Shown in pieces: positions 1 to 6,163 of a stretch of 19,216 nucleotides of DNA; positions within the stretch are counted from its first letter, which is position 1; each line of letters starts with the position of its first letter. Position numbers and translations under genes: made by a program. The notes beneath the pieces were generated by a model, which ran no database searches, was not told where the DNA came from, and was given only the letters and a program-made list of their open reading frames with translations. The stretch is from Dehalococcoidales bacterium (GTDB taxonomy: Bacteria > Chloroflexota > Dehalococcoidia > Dehalococcoidales > JAUXAE01), in contig JAUXAE010000006.1 of assembly GCA_030620035.1 (NCBI GenBank), positions 1 through 19,216 on the forward strand. The letters are read 5' to 3'.

Positions 1-265
1 CTCCATACTGACTAAGCTTTTCTCGGCTTTCCTGGCTGAGACTTGTCCGCAGGGCCCTCTCCAGACAACCCTCCTTGAGGCCCTGCTGCCAGCAGCTACC
101 TAAGCGGCACAGATAGGCACCACGCCCGGCCGCCCGGCCGCTGGTATCAACGACAACACTGCCATCGGCAACACGGACCAGCCTTACCAGCTGTCGCTTG
201 GCCTTTACCTGACGGCAGGCGATACAGGTGCGCTGTGGTATATGCCTATAAGTAGTCTTCTTCAT
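1..265 (-). CDS. ylxR: YlxR-family (DUF448) RNA-binding protein, partial
   Basis: An open frame of 88 codons begins with ATG at 265 and runs off the left edge, so the C-terminus is missing. The translation opens MKKTTYRHIPQRTCIACRQV, with the CxxC pair (CIAC) near residue 14. It then has the family signature GRAAGRGAYLCR around residues 44-55, which is the conserved RGAYLC stretch of YlxR/DUF448. Family members are small proteins of about 90 residues that associate with translation or RNase P RNA. The start overlaps the 3' end of nusA by 20 bp, which implies translational coupling and matches the common order nusA-ylxR-infB. infB would be expected just outside the window. The frame is too short and too close to the edge to be called by length, but the motif and position make it secure. 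Confidence 0.93.
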   Translation of the reverse strand, partial: MKKTTYRHIPQRTCIACRQVKAKRQLVRLVRVADGSVVVDTSGRAAGRGAYLCRLGSCWQQGLKEGCLERALRTSLSQESREKLSQYG

Positions 266-1619
266 CTGGGTGGATTTCTGTCCCCCGGCGCTTCTTTTTC
301 AGCCTGATGCCGTCCTGGGCACTGTCTTTGCCCGGTGTGGCCTTCTTTTTCCTCTTCCTTGGTTTGACCTCAGCCTTGGCCGGTGCCGATGGCAGGACAT
401 CTTCAGCAAAACGGATCTTTAGCTTCTCTGGCGATACCGCCTCAGGGGTGACCGGGGCTTCAAGGGCGGGCGGTGGCACCGCTTCTCCTGCCCCGGCCAA
501 AGCTGGCTCTGTTACTTCCGCGGCTTCTTCAGGGGGTTCCGCAGCCTCCGCAGCGGGAAGTCCACCAGCCTCGGCCCCTTCGGCTTCAGCCTCTGAGGCA
601 CTCCTTATATCAATCCGCCACCCGGTCAGCTTAACCGCCAGCCTGACATTCTGCCCCTCCCTGCCAATGGCCAGAGAAAGCTGCTTGTCCGGGATAATCA
701 CGGTGGCTGTTTGCTCAGCCTCATCCAGCCTAACACTCACCACCTGGGCCGGGCTAAGGGCACTAGCAATAAAGGTAGCCGGGTCCGGACTCCAGGCAAC
801 AACATCAATCTTCTCACCATTTAACTCACTGACAATATTCTGTATTCTGATGCCGCGCAGACCAACGCAGCAGCCAACCGGGTCAATGCCCGCCTGGCGG
901 GCGGCGACGGCCACCTTACTGCGAAAGCCAGCCTCCCTGGCCACCGACTTTATCTCAACAATCCCGTTATAGACCTCGGGGATCTCCAGCTCAAACAGCC
1001 GGCGCAGCAGATTGGGGTGGGAACGTGATACCAGCAGCAGGGGCCCCCTGGTCGTCCGGGCCACCTCTAAGAAGAAGACCTTGAGCCTCTGACCGCTTCG
1101 GTACCTCTCAGTGGGCACCTGCTCAGCGACCGGCATCACTGCCTCGGTCCGGCCCAAATCAACAAGTACCTGTCTGGGCTCAATACGCTCGACCACGCCG
1201 CTAACAATATCACCCTCTTTACCGGCGTATTCCTCAAAGATGGCGCTGTGCTCGGCTTCATGAAGCCGTTGCAGAATAACCTGCTTGGCCGTCTGGGCAG
1301 CAATGCGCCCGGCATTATGCGGGGTAGCCTCCACCATGATAACATCACCAAGCTGGGCCTCTGGCTGGAACTGGCACGCCTCATCCGGTGAAATCTCAAG
1401 GCGCCTGTCTGTAGGCTCTTCCACCACTGTTTTCTCAGCCCACACCGTAACCTTGCCGGTACTTGGGTCAATCTTAACAGCAATGTTCTGGCTGGCGGCA
1501 AAATTATCCTTGCGGTAGGCCGATACCAGGGCCGCCTCTACGGCACCAAGGACCACCTCTTTAGACAGATTCTTCTCCGCCGAGAGCTGGGTGATAGCCA
1601 GTAGAAAATCACTCTTCAT
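246..1619 (-). CDS. nusA: Transcription termination/antitermination factor NusA
   Basis: The 457-residue product binds RNA polymerase and nascent RNA and modulates pausing, termination and antitermination. Residues 1-125 form the polymerase-binding N-terminal domain. An S1 domain covers roughly 134-200 (GDIVSGVVERIEPRQVLVDL). Two KH domains follow, with DPVGCCVGLRGIRIQNI at 246-262 and the second KH loop LAIGREGQNVRLA at 316-328. From about 345 the protein becomes a low-complexity Ala/Glu/Pro tail ending in a Lys/Arg-rich stretch (near 420-445) and an acidic end, in place of the acidic repeats of enteric NusA. The ATG at 1619 is preceded by GGAGG about 11 nt upstream. It is the first gene of its transcript: rimP, which often precedes nusA, is absent. 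The downstream neighbour ylxR overlaps its stop. Confidence 0.97.
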   Translation of the reverse strand: MKSDFLLAITQLSAEKNLSKEVVLGAVEAALVSAYRKDNFAASQNIAVKIDPSTGKVTVWAEKTVVEEPTDRRLEISPDEACQFQPEAQLGDVIMVEATPHNAGRIAAQTAKQVILQRLHEAEHSAIFEEYAGKEGDIVSGVVERIEPRQVLVDLGRTEAVMPVAEQVPTERYRSGQRLKVFFLEVARTTRGPLLLVSRSHPNLLRRLFELEIPEVYNGIVEIKSVAREAGFRSKVAVAARQAGIDPVGCCVGLRGIRIQNIVSELNGEKIDVVAWSPDPATFIASALSPAQVVSVRLDEAEQTATVIIPDKQLSLAIGREGQNVRLAVKLTGWRIDIRSASEAEAEGAEAGGLPAAEAAEPPEEAAEVTEPALAGAGEAVPPPALEAPVTPEAVSPEKLKIRFAEDVLPSAPAKAEVKPRKRKKKATPGKDSAQDGIRLKKKRRGTEIHPDEEDYL

Positions 1620-1659
1620 CCCGACCTAGACCTCCAGCTATGTTTCTCTCCTCTACAAC

Positions 1660-1684
1660 AAAAAAGTGGGTCTAAACCCCACTC
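1660..1684 (-). terminator. Intrinsic-terminator-like hairpin in the nusA leader
   Basis: On the minus strand AGTGGG pairs with CCCACT (plus 1665-1670 with 1678-1683) around a 7-nt loop, followed directly by a run of six T (plus 1660-1665). It lies between the nusA promoter and the nusA start, so it is placed as a leader attenuator rather than an end-of-gene terminator. Similar GTGGG/CCCAC hairpins are known ahead of rimP-nusA operons in other bacteria. Its regulatory role here is inferred. Confidence 0.7.
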
Positions 1685-1712
1685 CAATCAAAAATCTTCT
1701 TCGTCTAGTGTG

Positions 1713-1741
1713 AGTATACCATAATTAAAGTAAAGATGCAA
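1713..1741 (-). promoter_or_regulatory. Sigma-70-type promoter for nusA
   Basis: Reading the minus strand, TTGCAT (plus 1736-1741) is followed after exactly 17 bp by TATACT (plus 1713-1718). A TGG just before the -10 makes it an extended -10 promoter. The predicted transcript start is near 1706, giving a leader of about 85 nt that contains the terminator-like hairpin. Confidence 0.7.
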
Positions 1742-1769
1742 TACCCGGACAGAGATTTTCTGGCAACCT

Positions 1770-1834
1770 ATCCCCCTGACCCCCTTCCCTTAATAAGGGA
1801 AGGGGAAGTGTTGGCAAGAGAGAGGGGGTGAGGT
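1770..1834. repeat. Intergenic palindromic repeat (CCCCTTCCCTT type)
   Basis: A perfect 11-bp inverted repeat, CCCCTTCCCTT (1781-1791) and AAGGGAAGGGG (1795-1805), has a 3-nt loop. It is flanked by an imperfect outer pair, CCCCCTGACCCCC (1772-1784, sharing its last four bases with the inner arm) and GAGAGGGGGTGAGG (1820-1833). No T-tract follows on either strand and no open frame crosses it. It has the look of a dispersed, non-coding genomic repeat located between the divergent nusA and comM promoters. Its copy number cannot be seen from this window. Confidence 0.6.
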
Positions 1835-1896
1835 CAATAAATAATCTAAATTACTATCTTGGGTCCACTGTAGCCAGAGATTGCTGCCCATCGCCG

Positions 1897-1925
1897 TTGA
1901 CACTTGGCAGGCTTAACGGTAACAT
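1897..1925 (+). promoter_or_regulatory. Promoter for comM
   Basis: A consensus TTGACA (1897-1902), a 17-bp spacer and TAACAT (1920-1925) stand just ahead of the comM start at 1941. The predicted transcript start near 1932 leaves a leader of only about 9 nt. A weak AGAGGA (1933-1938) is the only ribosome-binding candidate. Confidence 0.6.
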
Positions 1926-1940
1926 AGTGGCCAGAGGACC

Positions 1941-3461
1941 ATGCTAGCCAAGGTAACAAGCTGCGCCGTCATCGGACTGGAGGGCATTATTGTTGCCGTC
2001 GAGGTGGATATCTCCCCCGGCCTGCCCTCTTTCACCATCGTCGGGCTGCCCGATACCGCTGTTCAGGAGGCTAGAGAGAGGGTTCGCGCCGCCATTAGGA
2101 ACTCTGGCTTCACCTTCCCGATGAGGCGCATCATAGTTAACCTGGCCCCGGCCGACATCAAGAAAGCGGGACCGGTATATGACCTGCCCATTGCCGTGGC
2201 CATCCTTTTAAGCTCAGAGCAATTATCGGCCGATGTCTCCCAGGCCGTTTTTCTCGGTGAGCTATCCCTAGACGGCAGCCTGCGCCACACCAACGGCATC
2301 CTGCCTATGGGTGCCCTGGCTCACCAGCAGGGATTTTCCCAGATTATCCTGCCCTCAAGCGACGCCAGAGAGGCCTCCCTGATAGAAGGGGCCGGCATCA
2401 TCCCCATCACCTCGCTGGTCCAGCTAGTTAGCTTTCTCAAGGGGGAAATATCACCCCCTGAGTACCAGCCGGATGAAAGTGAGCCGGAGGCTCCCCCAGA
2501 TAGCCCAAGTATTGACCTGGCTTATATCAAGGGGCAGGAGCATGTCAAGCGGGCCTTAGAGGTAGCCACCGCCGGTGGACACAATGTAATCATGTACGGC
2601 CCTCCCGGGAGTGGTAAAACAATACTGGCCCGCTCGCTTATTGCCATTCTGCCGCCGATGAGCAATGACGAGGCCTTGGAGGTTACCAAAATCTACAGTG
2701 TCAGCGGCCTGCTGCCGCCCAACAGGTCACTTATCAGACAGCGGCCCTTCCGTACCCCCCACTACACCATTTCCTCAGCCGGTCTGGTCGGTGGTGGCCA
2801 CTGGCCCCGGCCCGGTGAGATAAGCCTGAGCCACCGGGGGGTCCTATTCCTTGATGAGCTGCCTGAGTTTGGCCATTCACTACTTGAGGTACTGCGCCAG
2901 CCTCTGGAAGATAAGCTGGTCACCATCAGCCGGGCTCAAGGCTCGGTTACTTTCCCGGCCAACTTCATGCTGGTGGGCGCCATGAACCCCTGTCCCTGCG
3001 GCTACCACGGCGACCCCTTCCGACAGTGCACCTGCCCACCGGGCCTGGTGGCCCGCTACCAGAGGCGCATCAGTGGGCCCTTCCTTGACCGGGTTGACAT
3101 ATTTGTTGAGGTTCCCCATATTGACTACGAGAAGCTTACTGACGACCGCCTAGGTGAAGCCTCAGAAAGGGTCCAGGGCCGGGTGGAGGCCGTCCGCCGA
3201 TTGCAGCGCCGGCGCTTTAGCGGCACCAGACTGGTCTGTAACGCTGAGATGACGGCCACCGAGGTAAGGGAGTTCTGCCGGGTGGAAGAGCAGGCTCAGG
3301 GCCTGCTTAAGGCGGCTATGAAGCAGCTCTATCTCTCCGCCCGCGCCTTTCACCGGGTGCTCAAGCTGGCCCGCACCATCGCTGACTTGGAGAATGGTGA
3401 TATAATTAAGGCAAGTCACATAGCCGAGGCCATCCAGTACCGGCCAAGACGGACGGTTTAG
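1941..3461 (+). CDS. comM: YifB/ComM-family Mg-chelatase-like AAA+ ATPase
   Basis: The 506-residue length and architecture are typical of ComM/YifB. An N-terminal ChlI-like (Lon-protease-fold) domain covers about 1-165, with FTIVGLPDTAVQEARERVRA at 31-50. A central Mg-chelatase AAA+ domain follows, with Walker A GPPGSGKT at 220-227 and Walker B VLFLDELPEF at 301-310. A CPC...CTC cysteine cluster sits at residues 351-365. A C-terminal Mg-chelatase helical domain lies from about 400, ending with a helix-rich AFHRVLKLARTIADLE segment. In naturally competent bacteria ComM is a hexameric helicase promoting branch migration during recombination. No competence genes are visible here, so that role is only inferred. 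The start is the canonical MLAKV. A DUF502 gene follows 21 nt downstream and is probably cotranscribed. Confidence 0.96.
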   Translation: MLAKVTSCAVIGLEGIIVAVEVDISPGLPSFTIVGLPDTAVQEARERVRAAIRNSGFTFPMRRIIVNLAPADIKKAGPVYDLPIAVAILLSSEQLSADVSQAVFLGELSLDGSLRHTNGILPMGALAHQQGFSQIILPSSDAREASLIEGAGIIPITSLVQLVSFLKGEISPPEYQPDESEPEAPPDSPSIDLAYIKGQEHVKRALEVATAGGHNVIMYGPPGSGKTILARSLIAILPPMSNDEALEVTKIYSVSGLLPPNRSLIRQRPFRTPHYTISSAGLVGGGHWPRPGEISLSHRGVLFLDELPEFGHSLLEVLRQPLEDKLVTISRAQGSVTFPANFMLVGAMNPCPCGYHGDPFRQCTCPPGLVARYQRRISGPFLDRVDIFVEVPHIDYEKLTDDRLGEASERVQGRVEAVRRLQRRRFSGTRLVCNAEMTATEVREFCRVEEQAQGLLKAAMKQLYLSARAFHRVLKLARTIADLENGDIIKASHIAEAIQYRPRRTV

Positions 3462-3482
3462 ATAAGAGAGGTAAGGAGAATA

Positions 3483-4160
3483 ATGAAGAAAGAAGGTAAG
3501 TCATCCCGGCACTGGCTGCTAAAAAACCTGAGGAAAAATTTCCTGGCCGGTCTTCTGGTGGCGGTGCCTATAGGCATTGTCATCCTGATTCTGACCTGGT
3601 TTTTTACCACCATTGACAGCCTCCTGCAACCCGTAATCAAGGCCGTCTTCGGCCAGGAATTTATCGGCCTGGGCTTTATAATTTCCCTGGTCCTGATATA
3701 CGTGGGCGGAGTCCTGGCCAATAATATCGTCGGCCGCAGACTAATTAACTTCGGCGAGTCAATATTGGCCCGGGTACCGGTGCTGCGACAACTCTATAGC
3801 GGCTCCAAACTTGTCATAGCCGGGCTCTCCGGAACCGGGCTAGACAAGGCTGCCTTCAGGGAGGTGGTGCTGGTGGAATTCCCCAGGCAGGGTATGAAAA
3901 CAATAGCCTTTATCACCAATGAAATAAAAGATAAATCGGGGAAAAAGCTGCTCACTATATATATCCCGACGGCACCGGTGCCCACATCGGGCTACTTTGA
4001 GATAGTCAGCGAGGACATGGTTATCCGAACCGACATACCAGTTGATGAAGCGATGCAGATGGTCATATCCAGCGGCATGATTTCACCCGCTGAGCTGGAT
4101 ACTGAAGGAACGCCAAAGGGCAAAAAGTCAAGCAGTGATACTGGCCCGCCAACCACCTAG
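3483..4160 (+). CDS. DUF502 family integral membrane protein
   Basis: The 225-residue protein starts at an ATG with AAGGAG about 6 nt upstream. A basic N-terminus (MKKEGKSSRHWLLKNLRKNF) leads into a TM segment at about 21-43 (LAGLLVAVPIGIVILILTWFF). A second TM covers about 60-80 (FIGLGFIISLVLIYVGGVLANN). The DUF502 hallmark LARVPVLRQLYSGSKLV follows at about 94-110. The remainder is a soluble domain containing REVVLVEFPRQGMKTIAFITNE and ending in a hydrophilic Ser/Lys tail. DUF502 proteins have no established biochemical function. The gene follows comM by 21 nt in the same direction. Its stop codon overlaps that of the convergent downstream gene in a shared CTAG. Confidence 0.93.
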   Translation: MKKEGKSSRHWLLKNLRKNFLAGLLVAVPIGIVILILTWFFTTIDSLLQPVIKAVFGQEFIGLGFIISLVLIYVGGVLANNIVGRRLINFGESILARVPVLRQLYSGSKLVIAGLSGTGLDKAAFREVVLVEFPRQGMKTIAFITNEIKDKSGKKLLTIYIPTAPVPTSGYFEIVSEDMVIRTDIPVDEAMQMVISSGMISPAELDTEGTPKGKKSSSDTGPPTT

Positions 4161-4408
4161 CCCCAGAGCCAGAAGGCACCACCAATAACCAGCATCGCCA
4201 GGCCCACCGCCAGGGCTATCCAGCCACCTACCTTTAGTGCCCCGGGTTCCGGGCGCTCCGGCTCATGGACCATAAACTCCCGGACATCAGTTCGCCGGGA
4301 AACGGCATTATAGTATCCCTTCTCCTCACTCCGGCCGCCGATGAGCAGGGCAATACCAATGACCAGGAATAAGCCGCCCAGCATCATTAACCAATCTGCC
4401 TGTGCCAT
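4157..4408 (-). CDS. Small two-TM membrane protein of unknown function
   Basis: An 83-residue protein starting MAQADWLMMLGGLFLVIGIA. Two hydrophobic segments (about 5-24 and 60-82, the latter GGWIALAVGLAMLVIGGAFW) flank a charged 35-residue loop with EEKGYYNAVSRRTDVREFMV and a Pro/Glu-rich part. It would sit as a helical hairpin in the membrane. The ATG at 4408 is preferred over the in-frame GTG at 4417, because AAGAGG lies 10 nt before the ATG but abuts the GTG. A good promoter precedes it (4448-4476). I do not recognise a family. The stop overlaps the DUF502 stop by 4 bp in convergent orientation. Confidence 0.75.
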   Translation of the reverse strand: MAQADWLMMLGGLFLVIGIALLIGGRSEEKGYYNAVSRRTDVREFMVHEPERPEPGALKVGGWIALAVGLAMLVIGGAFWLWG

Positions 4409-4447
4409 AGTCACCACGCCTCTTAAAGGCTGTGCCTCCCGCTACCA

Positions 4448-4476
4448 ACTATATAGTTTTCGGCGGCTGTTTTCAA
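4448..4476 (-). promoter_or_regulatory. Promoter for the small two-TM protein
   Basis: On the minus strand, TTGAAA (plus 4471-4476), a 17-bp spacer and TATAGT (plus 4448-4453) each match the consensus at five of six positions. The gene starts about 40 nt downstream. Confidence 0.65.
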
Positions 4477-4555
4477 GCAGGCCTGATGATATCTCAATTA
4501 AGCCCCTCCTCACAATAAGAATACCAAACTGCGCCAATCCTGCTAACGAGACACA

Positions 4556-4584
4556 TTTCATCAGGCACTGCACAGTGGTATAAT
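4556..4584 (+). promoter_or_regulatory. Extended -10 promoter upstream of the SDR remnant
   Basis: A perfect TATAAT (4579-4584) is preceded by TGG (extended -10). A weak TTTCAT (4556-4561) lies 17 bp upstream. A transcript would start near 4591, about 13 nt before the GTG at 4604. Confidence 0.55.
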
Positions 4585-4603
4585 AACCCCGGGAACAAAG
4601 GGG

Positions 4604-4795
4604 GTGGCCAAAGAAATTACCAGGTTTAAAATCGGTCTTCTTAAAACGGGTTTAGACTTCCAGAGAAGATTGCCCCTGGGCAGGGGTGGCCAACCGGATG
4701 AAGTGGCCCGTATCGCTCTGGTTCTAGCCAGTGACCTGTCCAGCTATGTTCATGGAGCCTTAATACCTGTCGACGGAGGCTTTTTATCCGCTTAG
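4604..4795 (+). pseudogene. C-terminal remnant of a short-chain dehydrogenase/reductase
   Basis: A 63-codon frame starts with GTG behind a purine-rich AAAGGGGG. Residues from about 24 onward read PLGRGGQPDEVARIALVLAS followed by DLSSYVHGALIPVDGGF. This is the classical end of FabG-type SDR proteins (PLGR-G-P-EVA ... LASD-SSYV-G ... DGG). The NAD(P)-binding Rossmann part (GxxxGxG) and the catalytic Ser-Tyr-Lys are missing, because full SDRs are about 250 residues. Residues 1-23 match no SDR segment I recognise. The frame has its own promoter-like site and a terminator-like hairpin, so it may still be transcribed. It ends convergently with the GerW-like gene, overlapping by 4 bp. It is most likely decayed debris, and less likely a retained small protein. 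Confidence 0.72.
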
Positions 4796-5055
4796 CCGGG
4801 TGTAAGTTCCCCCAGTATTTCTTTAATACCGGGGGCTTCTTTAATTAGCTGCTCTAGAGAGAATTCTTCCCCGCTTATCCTAAAAGCCCTCTTATCTGAC
4901 CGGGAAACCACTACCACAGCCACCGGCTGCTTGGCCCCAAAAAAGTAAAGGCCACCGCTAGCCCGCTGACAGCCCAGCGAAACCTTGGTAACCGGAATCA
5001 GGGTTACCCCGGCAACGGTAAGCGGAGGCCCAACAACTATCTCTTTCCCTTCCAT
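4792..5055 (-). CDS. Short GerW/YtfJ-like protein
   Basis: The 87-residue sequence EIVVGPPLTVAGVTLIPVTK and then KQPVAVVVVSRSDKRAFRI matches the two halves of the GerW/YtfJ (Spore_YtfJ) fold seen in the paralogue at 5650-6036. The long glycine-rich segment between the halves is replaced by a short GCQRASGGLYFFGA. The N-terminal helix (about 20 residues) is also missing. The ATG at 5055 overlaps the end of the DUF2953 gene by 19 bp and has no clear Shine-Dalgarno, so it is probably translationally coupled. The function of non-spore members is not known. It appears to be a divergent duplicate of the first gene in this operon. Confidence 0.8.
   Translation of the reverse strand: MEGKEIVVGPPLTVAGVTLIPVTKVSLGCQRASGGLYFFGAKQPVAVVVVSRSDKRAFRISGEEFSLEQLIKEAPGIKEILGELTPG
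4809..4845 (+). terminator. Terminator-like hairpin after the SDR remnant
   Basis: CCCCC-A-GTATT (4809-4819) pairs with AATAC-C-GGGGG (4825-4835) with one A/C mismatch and a 5-nt loop. A T-rich cTTcTTTaaTT follows on the plus strand. It lies inside the 3' end of the minus-strand GerW-like gene, so part of its symmetry may be coding-driven. Confidence 0.5.
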
Positions 5056-5645
5056 TTAGTCAGAACCATCTTCTTGGCAGCCCTTACTGCCGCCAGCGAC
5101 AGGACAAATCTCAGCAAGGGAACAATAAGGCGGACGGGGCGTAGTCTTACCGCCCCATAGCCATAGCCTTCAATGACAGCCTCTCCCTCAAAGGAGGGCC
5201 GCAAGTTTATATAATAAGGCAAAGAGGAACCGAGAAAAAGGCTAGCCGGGTTGATGACAGCGAAGAGCAAGCCGGTATCAGCCGGGTCATCAAGCCCCAC
5301 CCTGAAATCCAATGTCAAATCCCTGATCTCAAGACGACTGAGAATGCCCTTTATCAGAACCTTGAGCTGTCTTAACAGGCCTTTGGTCCGCAGGATGACC
5401 AGGGTGCCCCTAACAGCATCCCGCCTCTTACGACGCCTTGGCTTGCCTTTAATCTCTGCCTTTTTGACTTTGGCTTTCTTCTTTTTAGCTCTTATTTCCT
5501 TACTGACCAGGCCGAAGAGCCATTCCAGCCTCATACCGAACTTTGGCCTTCCATAGATATCAATATGGAAGACGGCGTCCAGGGACACGCAGAGAACAAG
5601 GACGATGAAGGTGACTAGGCTAGCCAGGGTAACAATGAGCCACAA
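5037..5645 (-). CDS. DUF2953 (YtfI-like) membrane-anchored protein
   Basis: The 202-residue protein has one N-terminal TM helix (about 2-24, IVTLASLVTFIVLVLCVSL). A β-rich start, HIDIYGRPKFGMRLEWLFGL, follows, then a highly basic stretch at about 53-75 (KKKKAKVKKAEIKGKPRRRK). After it comes the DUF2953 core, with LTLDFRVGLDDPADTGLLFA at about 115-134 and NLRPSFEGEAVIEGYGYGAV at about 148-167. The start is a TTG at 5645 with GGAAGG about 8 nt upstream, and only 4 nt separate it from the preceding gene. In Bacillus, ytfI (DUF2953) and ytfJ (gerW) are also adjacent, which supports both calls and suggests partner proteins at the membrane. The molecular role is unknown. Confidence 0.87.
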   Translation of the reverse strand: MWLIVTLASLVTFIVLVLCVSLDAVFHIDIYGRPKFGMRLEWLFGLVSKEIRAKKKKAKVKKAEIKGKPRRRKRRDAVRGTLVILRTKGLLRQLKVLIKGILSRLEIRDLTLDFRVGLDDPADTGLLFAVINPASLFLGSSLPYYINLRPSFEGEAVIEGYGYGAVRLRPVRLIVPLLRFVLSLAAVRAAKKMVLTKWKGKR

Positions 5646-5649
5646 CTAA

Positions 5650-6036
5650 CTAACCTTCCTTCTTCTCCCCCCGCTTCTCCATGAATGTTTCCATCATTTT
5701 GGGGAAGGTTTCCGCCATCTTTTCAATGGCAGCGGCAAAACTACCCTTGATGGACTCTATGCGGACGCCCTCCTTGGTGACAATGACCACGGCCACAGGC
5801 TTCACCCCTCCGCCGCCGCCGCTGCCACCACCGGTGCCCTCGCCGAGCTTACCCTTACCTCCACCGGCTGGTACCGGGCCAGTGCCACTGCCAGCACCAA
5901 AACCAAAGCCTATGCTTATCAATGGGATTAGGGTGGCACCCTCAACAGTAATCGGCTCACCGACCACTGTTTTGCTGCTGAGCACCTTTTCAATTTCGCC
6001 GAGGGTTGTCTTAACCAGGCTCTCTACCCCTTCCAT
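5650..6036 (-). CDS. GerW/YtfJ family protein
   Basis: The 128-residue protein opens with MEGVESLVKTTLGEIEKVLS, then TVVGEPITVEGATLIPLISI, GFGFGAGSGTG, a long Gly-rich linker (about 57-80) and KPVAVVIVTKEGVRIESIKG. This is the complete order of the GerW/YtfJ family, and the length is usual. In Bacillus, GerW (YtfJ) is needed for full spore germination, but the family also occurs in non-sporulators, where its role is not established. An AAGGAGG stands 8 nt before the ATG, and a good promoter lies upstream. It is the first gene of a three-gene operon with DUF2953 and a short paralogue. Confidence 0.9.
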   Translation of the reverse strand: MEGVESLVKTTLGEIEKVLSSKTVVGEPITVEGATLIPLISIGFGFGAGSGTGPVPAGGGKGKLGEGTGGGSGGGGGVKPVAVVIVTKEGVRIESIKGSFAAAIEKMAETFPKMMETFMEKRGEKKEG

Positions 6037-6092
6037 GATTACTTACCTCCTTTATAGAGTAATCGACTGGTATCAGGCCAATCGCTAACGGG

Positions 6093-6121
6093 ATGATAAC
6101 ATCACAAAAAGAGATAGTCAA
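6093..6121 (-). promoter_or_regulatory. Promoter for the gerW-DUF2953 operon
   Basis: On the minus strand, TTGACT (plus 6116-6121), a 17-bp spacer and TATCAT (plus 6093-6098) match consensus at five of six positions each. The leader of about 50 nt contains a 7-bp hairpin (plus 6063-6083). It is back to back with the methyltransferase promoter. Confidence 0.65.
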
Positions 6122-6128
6122 TAGCTTG

Positions 6129-6157
6129 TTGCTCGCCATCACACTTGATGCTAATAT
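6129..6157 (+). promoter_or_regulatory. Extended -10 promoter of the methyltransferase, predicting a leaderless mRNA
   Basis: TTGCTC (6129-6134), a 17-bp spacer and TAATAT (6152-6157) with TGC immediately before it. The ATG at 6164 begins 7 nt after the -10, which is where transcription should start. No Shine-Dalgarno is present, so the mRNA would be leaderless. Confidence 0.55.
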
Positions 6158-6163
6158 GCACCT

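Noticed and set aside
307..972. 221-codon plus-strand frame across nusA
   Set aside because: It is the antisense shadow of nusA: low-complexity Ser/Ala/Thr composition mirroring the Ala/Glu tail, no motif, no ribosome-binding site.
5681..6088. 135-codon plus-strand frame opposite the gerW gene
   Set aside because: The Pro-rich run is the antisense of the GerW glycine-rich linker. The minus-strand protein has a clear family match, promoter and Shine-Dalgarno.
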